64,000 nucleotides of DNA from Aedes albopictus (taxonomy: Eukaryota; Arthropoda; Insecta; Diptera; Culicidae): NCBI RefSeq assembly GCF_035046485.1, contig NC_085136.1:83159734-83223733 (forward strand), in the 5' to 3' direction. Position numbers and translations under genes: made by a program. A model generated the notes under the pieces. The model made no database searches. It was not told where the DNA came from and saw nothing but the letters and a program-made list of their open reading frames with translations. Of the stretch, positions 35,301 through 44,010 are shown in pieces. The first letter of the stretch is position 1, and every line of letters starts with the position of its first letter.

Positions 35301-37465
35301 AAACCCACTGCGAACTTCTGCCCCGTGCGAACTTTTGCCCCGCATTACTCTACATACATACATACATACAAGTTTCATTCTGATTTAAAAGAAACTTTTC
35401 GTTTTCAAATGGTTTCATATTGGCTTTCACACCTGGTTTAATAGTGGATAAATAGACAGAAGCTTGGTGTCCGTTGGCGGAATATTAGCCAGGTTTTGGC
35501 GAAATGCTTGGGGTGAAGTTTATTTCATCCTCAATTAGAAATGAGTCATCTGCCGTAGTGCAAATGGTTAGCATCTGATCAGTCTGTTCGTGAAAGTTCA
35601 TTGAAGAAGGATAGTATCGCGCGAGTTGATACCTTTTATCACCCACTACAAGGCTTTCATCGATGCTATGTTTTCATACCCGATTAAGCCGTTGAAAAAA
35701 TTATGGAATTTGAAGACATGATAGTGGAGCTTTGTGCTGAATGCCTCCGAAAAGAGGTTAGCATGAACTACCTTGTCAATAAGGAATTTCCTATTTTTTT
35801 TGGAACAATTGAAGGAGACTTCGCTTTGGAAGATTTTTTAACATGTTCGGGATTAATATATGATTAATTAGCCCCAGTGTCGATTAAAAAGTTGAGTTCT
35901 TTGTTCTTGACCTTCTGAAGATTCAGCTCATCGCATTCTGCGTCACTGTCCAATGTATCGTATTCTTCCTTCTGTTCCTCTTCTACAGGTTCACTTATAA
36001 TATCATGATGTGATTAGTCTCGGCCCCTTGGCTTATTGTAGAACGGTTTTTTTATACAGTAACAGACATTCGTTTAGCCGAGGCTAAAAAAATTTAAAAA
36101 AAGTGTCAGGAAACTCACACAAAAGATTTTATGATCAACTTTTTTATCGTAGTGATATAGTACTGTTTTATGAAATTGTGATACATCACACTTACATATA
36201 CACTGAAACAAAAACGAGGGTAAAAACCCTTCAAATGCCATTTTTTGCCTAGACATTCGTTTAGCCGAATTGTACAATTTTTAGTATTCCATAATAAAAA
36301 ACCATCAAATTTCGAAAAATATCCAGCAAAGTCATTTTGTATGGTGATCTGCATTATAAATCGACTTGTAAATCATGAATTAGATCGTTTTTGGAAGTGT
36401 TGCCATATAAATTTTGCATGCATCTCATATAAATATGTCATAATATTGTAAATGTTTCCAAATTGAGATTTGATGTAGTTATTTTTATCGGAAGTGTTTC
36501 AAAATAAGTATATAAATGGTATTACAGTGTCCGCTTGGAAGAAATGCATTATTCAAACCAGGGATGGCAAAAATACTTTTTTCTCTTTTCCGTTCATCGA
36601 TACTGGCAGTAAAATAAAAACAAAACAACGGCAGCACCAATACCATCAGACGCCGCGCCGACGGCAGTCAAGCAGACGCTTGATGGTTTTCGCTTCCCCA
36701 CGAAAACATTTATGAGCAGTCATGCTGAGGCGGGTGATTGCGAAAAATGTCGAATATTTTCAACTGCTAATAACTCACTTGTTTTAATAAATAATTTAAA
36801 TCGATTTGCACAAATAGCTAGAGCCCACTCCTAGCTATGTGATGCACATAAAGAAGTTTGTCTGGAAGCGGTTTGAAACGCAGAAAAATGCGAAAACGGG
36901 AGAGACAGAAATTTTTGTCGTCGTTGTGCTCGAGTACTGGCGCTCTCGCGCTTGGAAACCGTTTCGAGGAAGAAGGCAGCAGGAAAAAAATGTTATGACA
37001 TTTATTTTTCGAACAGTTTGAGTTTGGCTGGGCCTATGATGTTCGTGTGGAAAAATGTCAAATGTACAGCCGGTAACCGTTTTTTCCAGTACATTTCTCA
37101 TCCCTGATTCAAACATTAATTAGAATTATGGTTATGATATGACTGCACGTTGAAATGGTTTTTGAATAAATCTCTATTTTCAGACCCTCCTGCCGCGTGG
37201 CCACCAGCCGAACGCCCTCCGGGACAAGAACGGTGCCGTCAACCAGCTTCTCAAGGAACGCCTCGTCGGCATGAACAAGGTGCAGATCGTTTGTGTCGAC
37301 TCGGGCCTGATACAGAGCGATGGAACCATCAGCCATCACGACATGTTCGACTACCTGAACCTGACCAACGTCGGCTGCAAGAAGGTTTTCGAACCCGTTT
37401 GGGACCTGCTGCAACAGATACTGACCGAAAACGAGAAGGAACGTGATCTCACTCCGTCGGAGTGA
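20341..37465 (+). CDS. Paf-AHalpha: PAF acetylhydrolase Ib alpha-type protein, 2 exons
   Basis: Exon 1 is 20341-20736 (132 codons, donor GTAAGTAAC). Exon 2 is 37184-37465 (93 codons plus TGA, acceptor CTCTATTTTCAG). The junction is phase 0 between IVIP and TLLPRG, and the total is 225 aa, the size of mammalian alpha1/alpha2. It is a cytosolic SGNH/GDSL hydrolase fold. The family landmarks are FVGD (39-42), [10 protein letters not shown] (62-71), [12 protein letters not shown] (76-87), VGTNN (97-101), LLPRG (134-138) and [17 protein letters not shown] (177-193). In mammals the subunit pair deacetylates platelet-activating factor and binds LIS1. Here the nucleophile serine is Cys43, the oxyanion glycine region GIGGD reads SIRND, and the triad His is Asn191, while Asp188 and Asn101 remain. 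This agrees with Drosophila, where the homologue is reported to lack active-site residues. A structural or scaffolding role is inferred. The intron is 16,447 bp and transposon-filled. Confidence 0.93.
21141..21353. mobile_element. Near-perfect hairpin MITE (copy 1)
   Basis: 213 bp, TA on both sides. It starts TTGTGCGTTTAGCACTAAAT and the two roughly 100 bp arms are almost perfectly complementary around a short loop (CAGTAAATCTGGTTTTCTA). An equal-length copy is at 48610-48822. Confidence 0.85.
22670..23099. other. Unassigned, with a small inverted repeat
   Basis: Contains ACAAATCCTAATA and its complement around 22710-22740. Otherwise there is no recognised feature up to the LINE fragment. 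Confidence 0.3.
23105..24719 (+). pseudogene. LINE 3' end (Jockey/CR1-like), split by a MITE
   Basis: The frame from 23105 encodes the C-terminal part of a non-LTR reverse transcriptase: [47 protein letters not shown], with shifted continuation [12 protein letters not shown] and [13 protein letters not shown] up to 23550. A TA-flanked element (23553-24511) then interrupts. Removing it and one TA lets the same frame continue with [17 protein letters not shown] to about 24590, followed by a 3' tail ending AATGTCAATAAATT near 24719. The catalytic core is absent (5' truncated) and a frameshift near 23390 kills the frame. The clade is inferred from the C-terminal motif pattern. Confidence 0.75.
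23553..24511. mobile_element. TA-flanked MITE, CCCAAGTAACCATTAAGC ends
   Basis: 959 bp, TA at 23551-23552 and 24512-24513. Termini are CCCAAGTAACCATTAAGC and near-complement GCTTAGTGGTTACCTGGG. It is inserted in the LINE, whose frame is restored by precise excision in silico. Subterminal GCTTAGAAC/GTTCTAT words occur, with no transposase. Confidence 0.82.
24738..25115 (+). mobile_element. Degenerate tRNA-derived SINE
   Basis: Contains GAGGGTGACGGGTTCGATTC (B box GGTTCGATTCC), then CTTCCTTAGGCATTGAGG, GTGCCTGCCACGCGATATAC and CAGTTAATAAATGTG, all parallel to the better copy at 49548-49842. A 5' module, GGATAACG...GGCAACATATGGG, is shared with 53664-53700. Confidence 0.7.
25298..25377. mobile_element. 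Tiny hairpin element, CTGCCGT family, decayed
   Basis: 80 bp between TA pairs, arms CACTGCCGTGAATCACATAT and a mutated complement. It is closest to 1262-1339. Confidence 0.65.
26340..27790 (+). repeat. 152-bp tandem array with graded divergence
   Basis: About ten units carry GCATGCATGGNTTTGGTTCA, CTTCCGGCGGGAC, GAACCGGTTCCGGAACAC, GGTCTGAGACTGTTTTCTTG and CATCAGGTTATC. The unit start GCATGCATGG occurs at 27273, 27425 and 27577 and GCATGTATG at 27729, an exact 152 bp period. The three right-hand units are nearly identical; units to the left grow progressively diverged and variable in length. The apparent ORFs (for example 26789-27106) only translate the repeat. Confidence 0.85.
27791..28105 (+). 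repeat. Conserved tail following the 152-bp array, with CA repeat
   Basis: Holds GGCCATAACTCCGGAACGGC, a TACACACACA tract (27937-27979), TCAATTCGTCGAGCTGAGTT, and ends TACGAGAAAGGCAAAA. I recall this arrangement as a common mosquito repeat tail but cannot name it; it probably forms one element with the array to its left. Confidence 0.6.
28106..28450. repeat. GAATTCC-type dispersed repeat, minor block
   Basis: Degenerate GGAATTC, TTTCTGGAAGG and AAGAAATGTG words similar to the large blocks; no boundaries found. The minus 98 aa frame is not recognised. Confidence 0.4.
30017..30360. mobile_element. MITE, CACGCTATGTC family, 5-bp duplication
   Basis: 344 bp with termini CACGCTATGTCTGAACC and its complement and the direct repeat CGGTT (30012-30016, 30361-30365). 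The other arm of the host palindrome (around 29230-29246) keeps the unoccupied site with one CGGTT, which proves the insertion and the 5 bp duplication. A CAC start and 5 bp duplication suggest a Transib-like origin. Confidence 0.78.
30451..30619. mobile_element. 169-bp MITE, CCCAAGCAGCACA ends
   Basis: TA on both sides (30449-30450, 30620-30621). Arms CCCAAGCAGCACACATGTCA and complement also share GTGTCGACAGCGC. Nested in the composite palindrome. Confidence 0.82.
30632..30979. other. Unassigned repeat-like DNA
   Basis: Follows the composite element. Contains TTCATAAGGTCGTTGACATC and AGTTGTTCAGAAGGTCGTTT, words that look like diverged copies of each other. No gene. Confidence 0.35.
30980..31215 (+). 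pseudogene. RTE (JAM1-like) LINE endonuclease fragment
   Basis: Frame pieces [19 protein letters not shown], a stop, RGSM and further on [19 protein letters not shown] line up with the RTE endonuclease pattern (LQEVRW...G and RLxxLRxKxxFFNxxxxN). Frameshifts and stops show it is dead. It ends where a GAATTCC-type piece begins. Confidence 0.55.
31209..31335 (-). repeat. GAATTCC-type repeat piece shared with 63563-63670
   Basis: AGGTTTGCTTCAGA, GGAATCCCTTCGGAATT and GGATTTATTC occur in the same order at 63563-63670. Confidence 0.6.
31370..32580 (-). pseudogene. Ty3/gypsy pol: RT and RNase H, decayed
   Basis: Minus strand. 32580 down to 32230: [66 protein letters not shown], the fingers and palm of a Ty3/gypsy reverse transcriptase. 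A 1-nt loss near 32245 shifts the frame before [14 protein letters not shown]. It continues 32195-31794 with the catalytic [21 protein letters not shown] and a SFLG region. From 31790 to 31370 an RNase H remnant is readable ([27 protein letters not shown]) with stops. Similar elements in flies are 17.6/gypsy-like. Not functional. Confidence 0.85.
32585..32815. mobile_element. Insertion within the gypsy pol remnant
   Basis: About 200 bp separate two parts of the gypsy frame. They are bounded by ACAGACAAACAGA and its inverse TCTGTTTGTCTGT, so the segment may be an inverted-repeat insertion or a local inversion. No coding. Confidence 0.45.
32820..33062 (-). pseudogene. Gypsy pol segment upstream of RT
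   Basis: The minus-strand frame reads [20 protein letters not shown], a stop, then [20 protein letters not shown] and [11 protein letters not shown], which is the protease-to-RT linker typical of gypsy pol. It joins the RT block after the 32585-32815 insertion. Confidence 0.75.
33063..33304 (-). other. Possible retroelement remnant
   Basis: A 67-codon minus frame ([20 protein letters not shown]) follows the gypsy piece. About 30-40 bp at its edge resemble the edge at 35370-35395 (TTCTGATT...AAAGA), so the insertion between the two gypsy pieces seems to carry a repeat of the junction. Family unresolved. Confidence 0.3.
33305..33455. mobile_element. C-rich hairpin element, TTACGTAAGGG arm type
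   Basis: Arms GGGGTTGTCCATTTATTATG and CCCTTACGTAATTAATGGGC enclose CACCCCCTTG and AAACCCCCCC. Same architecture as 8790-8957 and 45003-45165. Confidence 0.55.
33456..33788. other. Unassigned DNA
   Basis: No gene or repeat is recognised; a 63-codon plus frame (33563-33754) has no recognisable motif. Confidence 0.3.
33791..35350. mobile_element. TA-flanked element with iterated GGGCAAAAGTTCGCA
   Basis: 1560 bp, TA at 33789-33790 and 35351-35352. The termini start GAGTAATGCGGGGCAAAAGT and are complementary. The core GGGGCAAAAGTTCGCA or its complement recurs near 33800, 34003, 34019, 34947, 34966, 35310 and 35328, all within about 400 bp of an end, like subterminal transposase-binding sites. 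No transposase frame. A further inverted-repeat unit is nested at 34432-34696. Confidence 0.78.
34432..34696. mobile_element. Nested unit packed with TTTACATGA/TCATGTAAA palindromes
   Basis: Edges ACACAGAT and ATCTGTGC are complementary. The interior repeats ATGTAAA, TTTACATG and ACATATCATGT at least eight times on both strands, so many small hairpins are possible. Confidence 0.55.
35375..36045 (-). pseudogene. Gypsy protease region with nonsense codon
   Basis: The minus frame reads acidic [19 protein letters not shown], then [12 protein letters not shown], a TAA, then [16 protein letters not shown] is the aspartic protease active site, so this is the protease of the gypsy element whose RT lies at 31370-32580. 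Downstream pieces ([28 protein letters not shown]) continue in shifted frames to 35377 and lead to the segment at 33062. About 2.3 kb of inserts separate them. Confidence 0.75.
36559..37106. mobile_element. hAT-type MITE just upstream of exon 2
   Basis: 548 bp, termini CAGGGATGGCAAAAATAC and near-complement ending CATCCCTG, with the exact 8 bp duplication ATTCAAAC (36551-36558, 37107-37114). It ends 77 bp before the exon 2 splice acceptor of Paf-AHalpha. Confidence 0.88.
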
Positions 37466-37937
37466 ATGCGAGCGAGAGTCAATTGTTTGCGTGGCAGCAG
37501 CGGCGGTGGGAGTGCTGTTCGACATTCCCACACTTATACATTCTTAGGGTCCCTTTTTTTAGGTTTATTTGTTTTGTTTCGTTCGCAGCTAGAGAAGTAG
37601 GCATACAGTTTAAATAATCACATAAATTGCACATTCTTATTGATTACGGTAGAAAAGCTTGTAGAAATGCGTTTATTTACGCTAGGTTTATGAATGTATT
37701 TCATACTGATTATTATTTTTACTCACAATGATATTATTTATTACACGTTTTCTATATTAACTAGGCTTACTGCTAGCTTTATACCGAAATGGTCAAAGAT
37801 TTTTTTTCTTTAGAAATATAATTAGATATATTGATTAAAAAAAGCTTCCAATAAGTTCTGCTGATTCCAAGAAAATACCGTACTAGGCTAGTGGTTAGGA
37901 TTCCAATACCCATTCCGTAGACTGTCTTCTTAATAAA
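37466..37937 (+). other. Probable 3' UTR of Paf-AHalpha
   Basis: Follows the TGA. The first AATAAA hexamer on the + strand is at 37932-37937, a candidate poly(A) signal about 470 bp after the stop. The first 80 bases are GC-richer (GCAGCGGCGGTGGGAG). Confidence 0.45.
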
Positions 37938-38695
37938 GTAGTGATTTTTTAAAACATTCCACCTTACCTCACAAAATAACAAATACAAAAACGAAGAAAC
38001 GAATATTTCCACAAGTGAAACACCTAGAATATACTATGATCTCAACTTTGATGAACTGAAATCTACGGCAAAATACAAATCTAATCTAAAATGGTTGCAT
38101 GGTTTACAGTACATAAAAAAAATACATTCTCACGTTAAATCTACAACTATTGAGCAGGACTTTTTTTTAACCTTCCAGGACGCGCGCCATCAAACAACCG
38201 AAACTGCACCACGCTCGTGCTGTATACGGAAAGCGAGGTTTTTTGGTAGTGTTGTACTTTTTACAACAGCGCGCGCGCTGAAGGATTAAGAATGATTGAA
38301 AAGACTATAAACAGGACTTGATCAAGCTAAAAACTCAGATCGAATTGGAATCGTAGTCTAAAGATTTCAGATTTCTGGTGCAGTGCACGGTTGGCCCGTG
38401 CTTTTCGAATATGTTTTATATATTATGATTACATTTTACTCAACCTTATACTGGATAATAGACATACACACACATATTACGTTCAACAGAAAAATTGTCA
38501 TCCGGGTCGGAACTCGGCATCGGATTATAGGTATTCCAAAGATTATGGTTTGACGATACTGATGCCTAAACGAAAGAAGAATGAATAAATGTCAGTACAT
38601 TGTTGGTACATTCCAAACAGGCACGGAAGACGTTTTGGATGTGTGAAAAACAACCCCCAAGAATGACTAGATGGAAATAAAGATGCTGTGCAGTT
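37938..38695. other. Unassigned DNA before the gap
   Basis: AT-rich with no supported gene or repeat boundary. 38150-38290 is GC-richer. Confidence 0.35.
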
Positions 38696-39195
38696 NNNNN
38701 NNNNNNNNNNNNNNNNNNNNNNNNNNNNNNNNNNNNNNNNNNNNNNNNNNNNNNNNNNNNNNNNNNNNNNNNNNNNNNNNNNNNNNNNNNNNNNNNNNNN
38801 NNNNNNNNNNNNNNNNNNNNNNNNNNNNNNNNNNNNNNNNNNNNNNNNNNNNNNNNNNNNNNNNNNNNNNNNNNNNNNNNNNNNNNNNNNNNNNNNNNNN
38901 NNNNNNNNNNNNNNNNNNNNNNNNNNNNNNNNNNNNNNNNNNNNNNNNNNNNNNNNNNNNNNNNNNNNNNNNNNNNNNNNNNNNNNNNNNNNNNNNNNNN
39001 NNNNNNNNNNNNNNNNNNNNNNNNNNNNNNNNNNNNNNNNNNNNNNNNNNNNNNNNNNNNNNNNNNNNNNNNNNNNNNNNNNNNNNNNNNNNNNNNNNNN
39101 NNNNNNNNNNNNNNNNNNNNNNNNNNNNNNNNNNNNNNNNNNNNNNNNNNNNNNNNNNNNNNNNNNNNNNNNNNNNNNNNNNNNNNNNNNNNNNN
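38696..39195. other. Assembly gap, exactly 500 N
   Basis: A run of 500 N. The round length suggests a placeholder inserted by a scaffolding program, so true distance, order and orientation across it are not established. The right edge lies in satellite-like repeat sequence. Confidence 0.95.
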
Positions 39196-39960
39196 TTTGA
39201 TCTATTAGCGTAATCTATTGGAGCATCATGAATAAAAATCATGCTTGCACAGTCCTATGCAACTATATGCTGTCAAGTGGTGAGTTCATTTTCTTTTTGA
39301 GGACCTCCAAGAACTTCCTTGAGTATAGGTCATTGAATCTAGCAACGTATTTGATTGTCTCTAAGAGCTTAAGGCCAACGTACAAACTCACATAGCCTCA
39401 GGTAGCTATGATCTATCAAGTGGTGAGTTCACTGTTTCTTTAAGTTTTTCTTTTGAGTAGTGATCATCGAATCCGCGAGAGTTACTAGCTACAACCTTCT
39501 GGCATCTATGTTCTATCAAGTCTTAAGCTATATGATTGTAGTATCCGAGAACTCCTTGGAGTTTATGCCTGATCTACAAGCGTATTCCATAATCTCTTGG
39601 TGTATTATGAATGAATTTTGTGCTTACACTGCCTCATGTAGCTGTACGTTGTCACATGGTGAGTTCATTGTCAGTTTGAGGATCTCCAAAAACTTCCTTG
39701 TGTATGGGACATAGGATCTACCAACGTAGTTGATTGTCTCTAAGAGCCTTATAACTAAGGTTCATACTCGAACAGCTGCAGGTAACTATACTATGGGCTA
39801 TCAAGTAGTTGGTTCTATGGTAGTATAGCAGTATCCGAGATCTCCCTGGAGTTTCAGCCATCTGATCTACAAGCGTAATCAGTGATCTATTGGAGTATTA
39901 TGAATTAAATTCATGCTTGCATAGCCTCATGCAACCATGTGCTGTCAAGTGGACAGCTCA
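39196..39960. repeat. Satellite-like degenerate tandem array
   Basis: Phrases recur in order: CTGTCAAGTGGTGAGTTCAT (39269), CTATCAAGTGGTGAGTTCAC (39413), TTGTCACATGGTGAGTTCAT (39649), CTGTCAAGTGG (39943), with GATCTACAAGCGTA, AGCCTCATGCA and TTGATTGTCTCTAAGAG between. Units of about 145 and 290-380 bp indicate a higher-order or degenerate array running into the gap. Confidence 0.65.
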
Positions 39961-40359
39961 TTATCCATTTGAGAAACTCCAAGAAACCTCCTGAAATGCT
40001 TTGAAACACCTCTGAAACCCCAACAACCTCCGGTTTAATTCATCTGCGAGCCTCTGAAGCCCCCTTTGAGTCTCCTGATACCTCGTGAAACGCCCAGAAA
40101 CGCCTCTGGAAACCCCATGAAATCTATGTGAAACTCTCCTGAGAATCTCAGAAGCCCCCTAAAATTAGTGTGAAAGCTCCTAAAACGACCTGAAACGCTT
40201 TTAAATGCTTTAGAACGCCTCTAAAACCCCCATTAAACCTCTGTCAAACTCTCCTGATCCTTCGAAGCCTCCTAAATCACATCTCAAACATCCTAAACCT
40301 GAAACGCTAAAACGTCTCTGAACCCCCTCTGAAATCATCGTGAAGCTCATCGGAGAGCC
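39961..40359. repeat. CTGAAACGCC-type degenerate repeat
   Basis: Irregular iteration of CCTGAAACGCC, CTCTGAAACCCC, CTCCTGA and CTGAAGCCCCC. It resumes after the next element at about 41405-41520 (CTGAAACACCTGAAAACGCC), so that element was inserted into it. Confidence 0.65.
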
Positions 40360-40361
40360 TA

Positions 40362-41290
40362 CAGTGTATCAAACAATTGTCCGTACAACAATTTTTTGGT
40401 CATAATAATTTTTCATTCAAATGTTTTTAACTTGTTTATACGTCAATCAAAAACGCTGAAATTTTGACCAATCATAAACCATATATTGCAGCTCCATTGG
40501 TAAAATTTTGAGCGAGATCGAATAAATTTTCAGAAAGTTATAGAACTTTTAGTAAAACTTTTAGGATTTTTGAACACATTTCTAAAACATTATATCTCAA
40601 TATGTAGTCGATGGAACTTTTTCAATCTTTTTTGTGTTACAGCTTATACCTAAGGCTTTCATATGCAGCTTCGTTTGAGGTTTTATATTCACTACAAAAA
40701 TTATGAAAAATCTGTATATATTCAGAGTATTATTTGGAAATTTATCATATTATGATCAATAAAAGTGCCAAGTGTTTTAAACATTTTTAAACTCTCTTAA
40801 TGTAATATTTTTATACAGGGCCTACTAAACAACATATGAAGAGTAGGTCCTATGTATTTTTCGTTCAGTTAATGCACTTTTATTGGTAGAAAACGTTTGG
40901 CAGATTATATGTTCAAAATATGGTGATTTTTTAAATACCGTCAACTGCATAAGCAAATTTTTCATATTTTTTGTAGTGAATATAAAACCTCAAATGAAGC
41001 TGCATATGAAAGCCTTCGGTATAAGCTGTAACACAAAAAAGATTGAAAAAGTTTCATCTACTACATATTGAGATATAATGTTTTAAAAATGTGTTCAAAA
41101 ATCTTACAAGTTTTACTAAAAGTTCTATAACTTTCAGAAAACTTATTCGATCTCGCTCAAAATTTTACCAATAGAGCAGTAATATATGATTCATGTTTGG
41201 TCAAAATTTCAGCAGTTTTGATTGACGTATAAAAAAGTTATAAACATTTTTACAAAAAAATTGCTGTACGGACAATTGTTTGATACACTG
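40362..41290. mobile_element. Long-inverted-repeat element, CAGTGTATCAAACAATTG ends
   Basis: 929 bp with TA on both sides (40360-40361, 41291-41292). Arms are about 400 bp each, complementary with substitutions (TTGTCCGTACA; GAAGCTGCATATGAAAGCCT; TAAGCTGTAACACAAAAAAG). No ORF beyond shadows of the arms. It can form a very long hairpin transcript. Confidence 0.82.
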
Positions 41291-41520
41291 TATAAACTAA
41301 AAAAAATGAGGCGCACTAATTTCAGTCTCAAAATGTACAATGCTCCTGGGAGCTCGCCTGTAATGTGGCTCCCGTACATGGGACTACAGCACGTGTACAT
41401 CAACTCTGCTATAAAGCCCCCTAGAAGCTTTCTGAAACACCTGAAAACGCCTCTGACTACCCCCCCTCCCCTTGAAACTCTTTTGAAATCCCACTAACCC
41501 TTCCCCCTTTACATCTACAA

Positions 41521-41980
41521 GCCATGAATCCCCTTCTCTTTGCATATACTAGCCACTGGCCCTTCTCAAACTTCCTTGTAACCTTGAATTCCATTTAGGT
41601 TAAAAATCTATTTAGGTAGTCCCGACTCATAACGTAAATGGAGGTTATCGATTTTTAAGGGTTATGCCTTTTTGGTCCAGTGTCAGCCCCTGGATGGTAC
41701 AGTGGTCCAAAGTAAAATAATTGTGGCGTTGGCGTACTTAAGTTATACGAAACGTCGGGCTGTTCTTTACTAGCCATTTTAATAGTATAGATCGAAAAAG
41801 CCGAGTCATGTTTATGTGAAGAAGAAAATAAATGTAGATAGAAAAACAGTTGAAGAAAAGGCAGACCTGGGATTGAACATAGAAACTTCTGCATACGAAT
41901 CGGACTGAATCATGCGACCACCAAGCTCTTCTTTGCATTTTTTTAAGTACTTATGTGCAAACATTTTTCTACAGAAATGG
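41521..41980. other. Unassigned DNA
   Basis: No gene or repeat is recognised; minus frames of 66-79 codons overlap each other and carry no motif. Confidence 0.3.
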
Positions 41981-41982
41981 TA

Positions 41983-42902
41983 CAGGAAATACTCAAAATA
42001 ACTGGTACAGGTAAAATTTTCACTTTTCAAAAAATGTTCAACTCGCTGTAACTTTTCGAAAAGGGCATCAAATATTCTCAAATTTTTACTGTAAGTTCAT
42101 CAACTAGTTGTGTATCAGTGATTCAAATTTGGAAAAGATCGGGCCATTCCACACAAAGTTATAAACATTATAGAAAAAAGTATAATTATCCGATAGTTAA
42201 CTTTGAGCTGTTCTATCTCCGGAATCAATGAACCGAATGCAATGATATTTTGATCATTTACGACTAATATAATGAACTTTGGAAAACAGTTAACTTAATT
42301 TGAAATTATTAATTTAAAAAAAGTTATAGCGATTTAATTTATTCTATGATTTTTTAGTAAATTTATCTTTTTTTCATGTGCATCCCATTACTTTTTCAAT
42401 TTAATGCCGGCTATTTGGTAGCTTTCCCTTGAAACATAAATATATTCAAGTCAATTAGAGGGAATTTAAATGAACTATAATTACTATCTCGAATTTTGAA
42501 ACGATGTTGAAGTTTTGGATTAATTGGTGTTATATTAGAAAAATAATCTAATCGTTATAATTTTCTTTCGTGTGAAGAATTTTAAGTTTAGTCAAAAGTT
42601 TTCAATAACTCATTATATTAGTCATAAATGATCAAAATTTCATTGCATTCGGTTTATTGAATCTGGAGATAGAACAGCTCAAAGAAAGCTATCGTATAAT
42701 TATACCTTTTTTCTAGAACCTTATTACTTCGTGTAAAATAGCTCGATCTTTTCCAAATTTTGACCACTGATACACAACTAGTTCATTAACTTACAGTAAA
42801 AATTTGAGAATATTTGATGCCCTTTTCAAAAAGTTACAGCGAGTTGAACATTTTTTGAAAAGTGAAAATTTTACCTGTCCCAGTTATTATGAGTATCCCC
42901 TG
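41983..42902. mobile_element. Long-inverted-repeat element, CAGGRRATACTC ends
   Basis: 920 bp, TA at 41981-41982 and 42903-42904. Arms of about 330 bp share AAAATTTTCACTTTTCAAAA, AACTCGCTGTAACTTTT and AGCTGTTCTATCTCC. The 89 and 108 aa ORFs on opposite strands are the two arms translated. The style resembles the end at 57177 (CAGGGGATGGCC). Confidence 0.8.
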
Positions 42903-42904
42903 TA

Positions 42905-44008
42905 TCTATCAGTTGACACGAAACCTTCCAGGAAATCATACCATTTCATTACGTGGTTTAACAAACTAAATCCAAATAACATATGCGGAAAACCCATTTT
43001 TATGCGTACTCTCGTACATACGATTTCCTTCTTCCTCATACCTGTTCGGACCCCCCATTTGAAAACTGACACGCTTAGTCCAATATTGAATTTACGTGCA
43101 GATGTGTCACCTGCCCGGTCGATGGCTTGATCCTGGTCGGTACGTTTTCCATGCGACGACGACGACAACGACGACGAATGGCCAATATTGAACAAATGGA
43201 AGTGACAAACGAACCGGTTTCACGCCTGACTTCATCAAACAACCGACAAAAGCTTGCCCGGAAAACCCATTTCCAACATTTAAGCCAGCAATTCAAACAA
43301 TTCTGTGTGAGGGAGAGAGGGTGGTGGGTGGCAAACTTCATAAAAGATTACATTTGTTCCCGTTATCGTTGCCCCAGGGTACCAATTCGAATCTACCTAA
43401 ATATTTTGCCGAGCTTAATTGCAAACCCACCCGTCTCGTCCGAACTTCTGCTCAAGTTTGCCCACCGTCGTCGAGACGAGTTCCTTCTCAAGCAAGCAAC
43501 TCAGGAAACAATGAATGAGTAATCGATTTCCCCTGCTCGATTTCCACTCAATCCGGTCCGGGTTTTGGTTCGTCTGCCTGCCGGTCTGTCTGTCTGTCTC
43601 GATCCGGGCTGTGGTCTTGGTGTTAGGGCTTTGCACTAATTAAGAGAATCGAACATCCCCAGGTTTCCCAGGATTCCCATTCTCTTCGGTCGTCTTCATT
43701 CCGGCACACAATGCATCGGGGCTCTTGCCCACACCAGTTCCAGCATAATCCCATTTCCATACGGTGACGACGAGTGCTATTCTAAGGTTTCCATTGTTCG
43801 GGTATTAATGTCTTCTGCCGCACCTTTGATGCAGATGCAGCTGAAGCACACCACCGCAGGGAACGTGGGAAAATTCTGTCACCATCGAAGAGTTTTCCCA
43901 ACCACGTCATCATCATCACCAATGAGTATTGCCACAGTAAGCTGGCCCAAAAGGCATTAACTGTAGAAATTGAAACCTTGAGAAAGACTATCAACCATTC
44001 GAACCCAA
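42905..44008. other. Unassigned, GC-richer low-copy sequence
   Basis: Less AT-rich than the surroundings and without repeat signatures: GACGACGACAACGACGACGA near 43154, TGTCTGTCTGTCTC near 43588. The 131 aa plus frame (43127-43522) is arginine-rich from simple repeats and overlaps competing frames, so coding is not supported. It may be regulatory or intronic low-copy DNA. Confidence 0.35.
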
Positions 44009-44010
44009 TA

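Larger units (their letters stand above)
20737..37183 (+). other. Intron 1 of Paf-AHalpha
   Basis: GT...AG intron of 16.4 kb that contains every element listed between these coordinates. Segments without a recognised element are 20770-21138, 21356-23100, 25380-26340, 28450-29130 and 36050-36550; all are AT-rich and non-coding by eye. No alternative exon of the gene was seen in them. Confidence 0.85.

Noticed and set aside
31370..36045. An intact, possibly infectious gypsy-type element
   Set aside because: Stops, frameshifts and several insertions are present and no LTRs or envelope frame are seen; it is a dead remnant.
38667..39242. Long ORFs across the N run (170-191 codons)
   Set aside because: They consist almost entirely of undefined bases.
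43127..43522. 131-aa arginine-rich ORF
   Set aside because: Simple GAC/CGA repeats create it, competing frames overlap, and no splice or domain support is seen.
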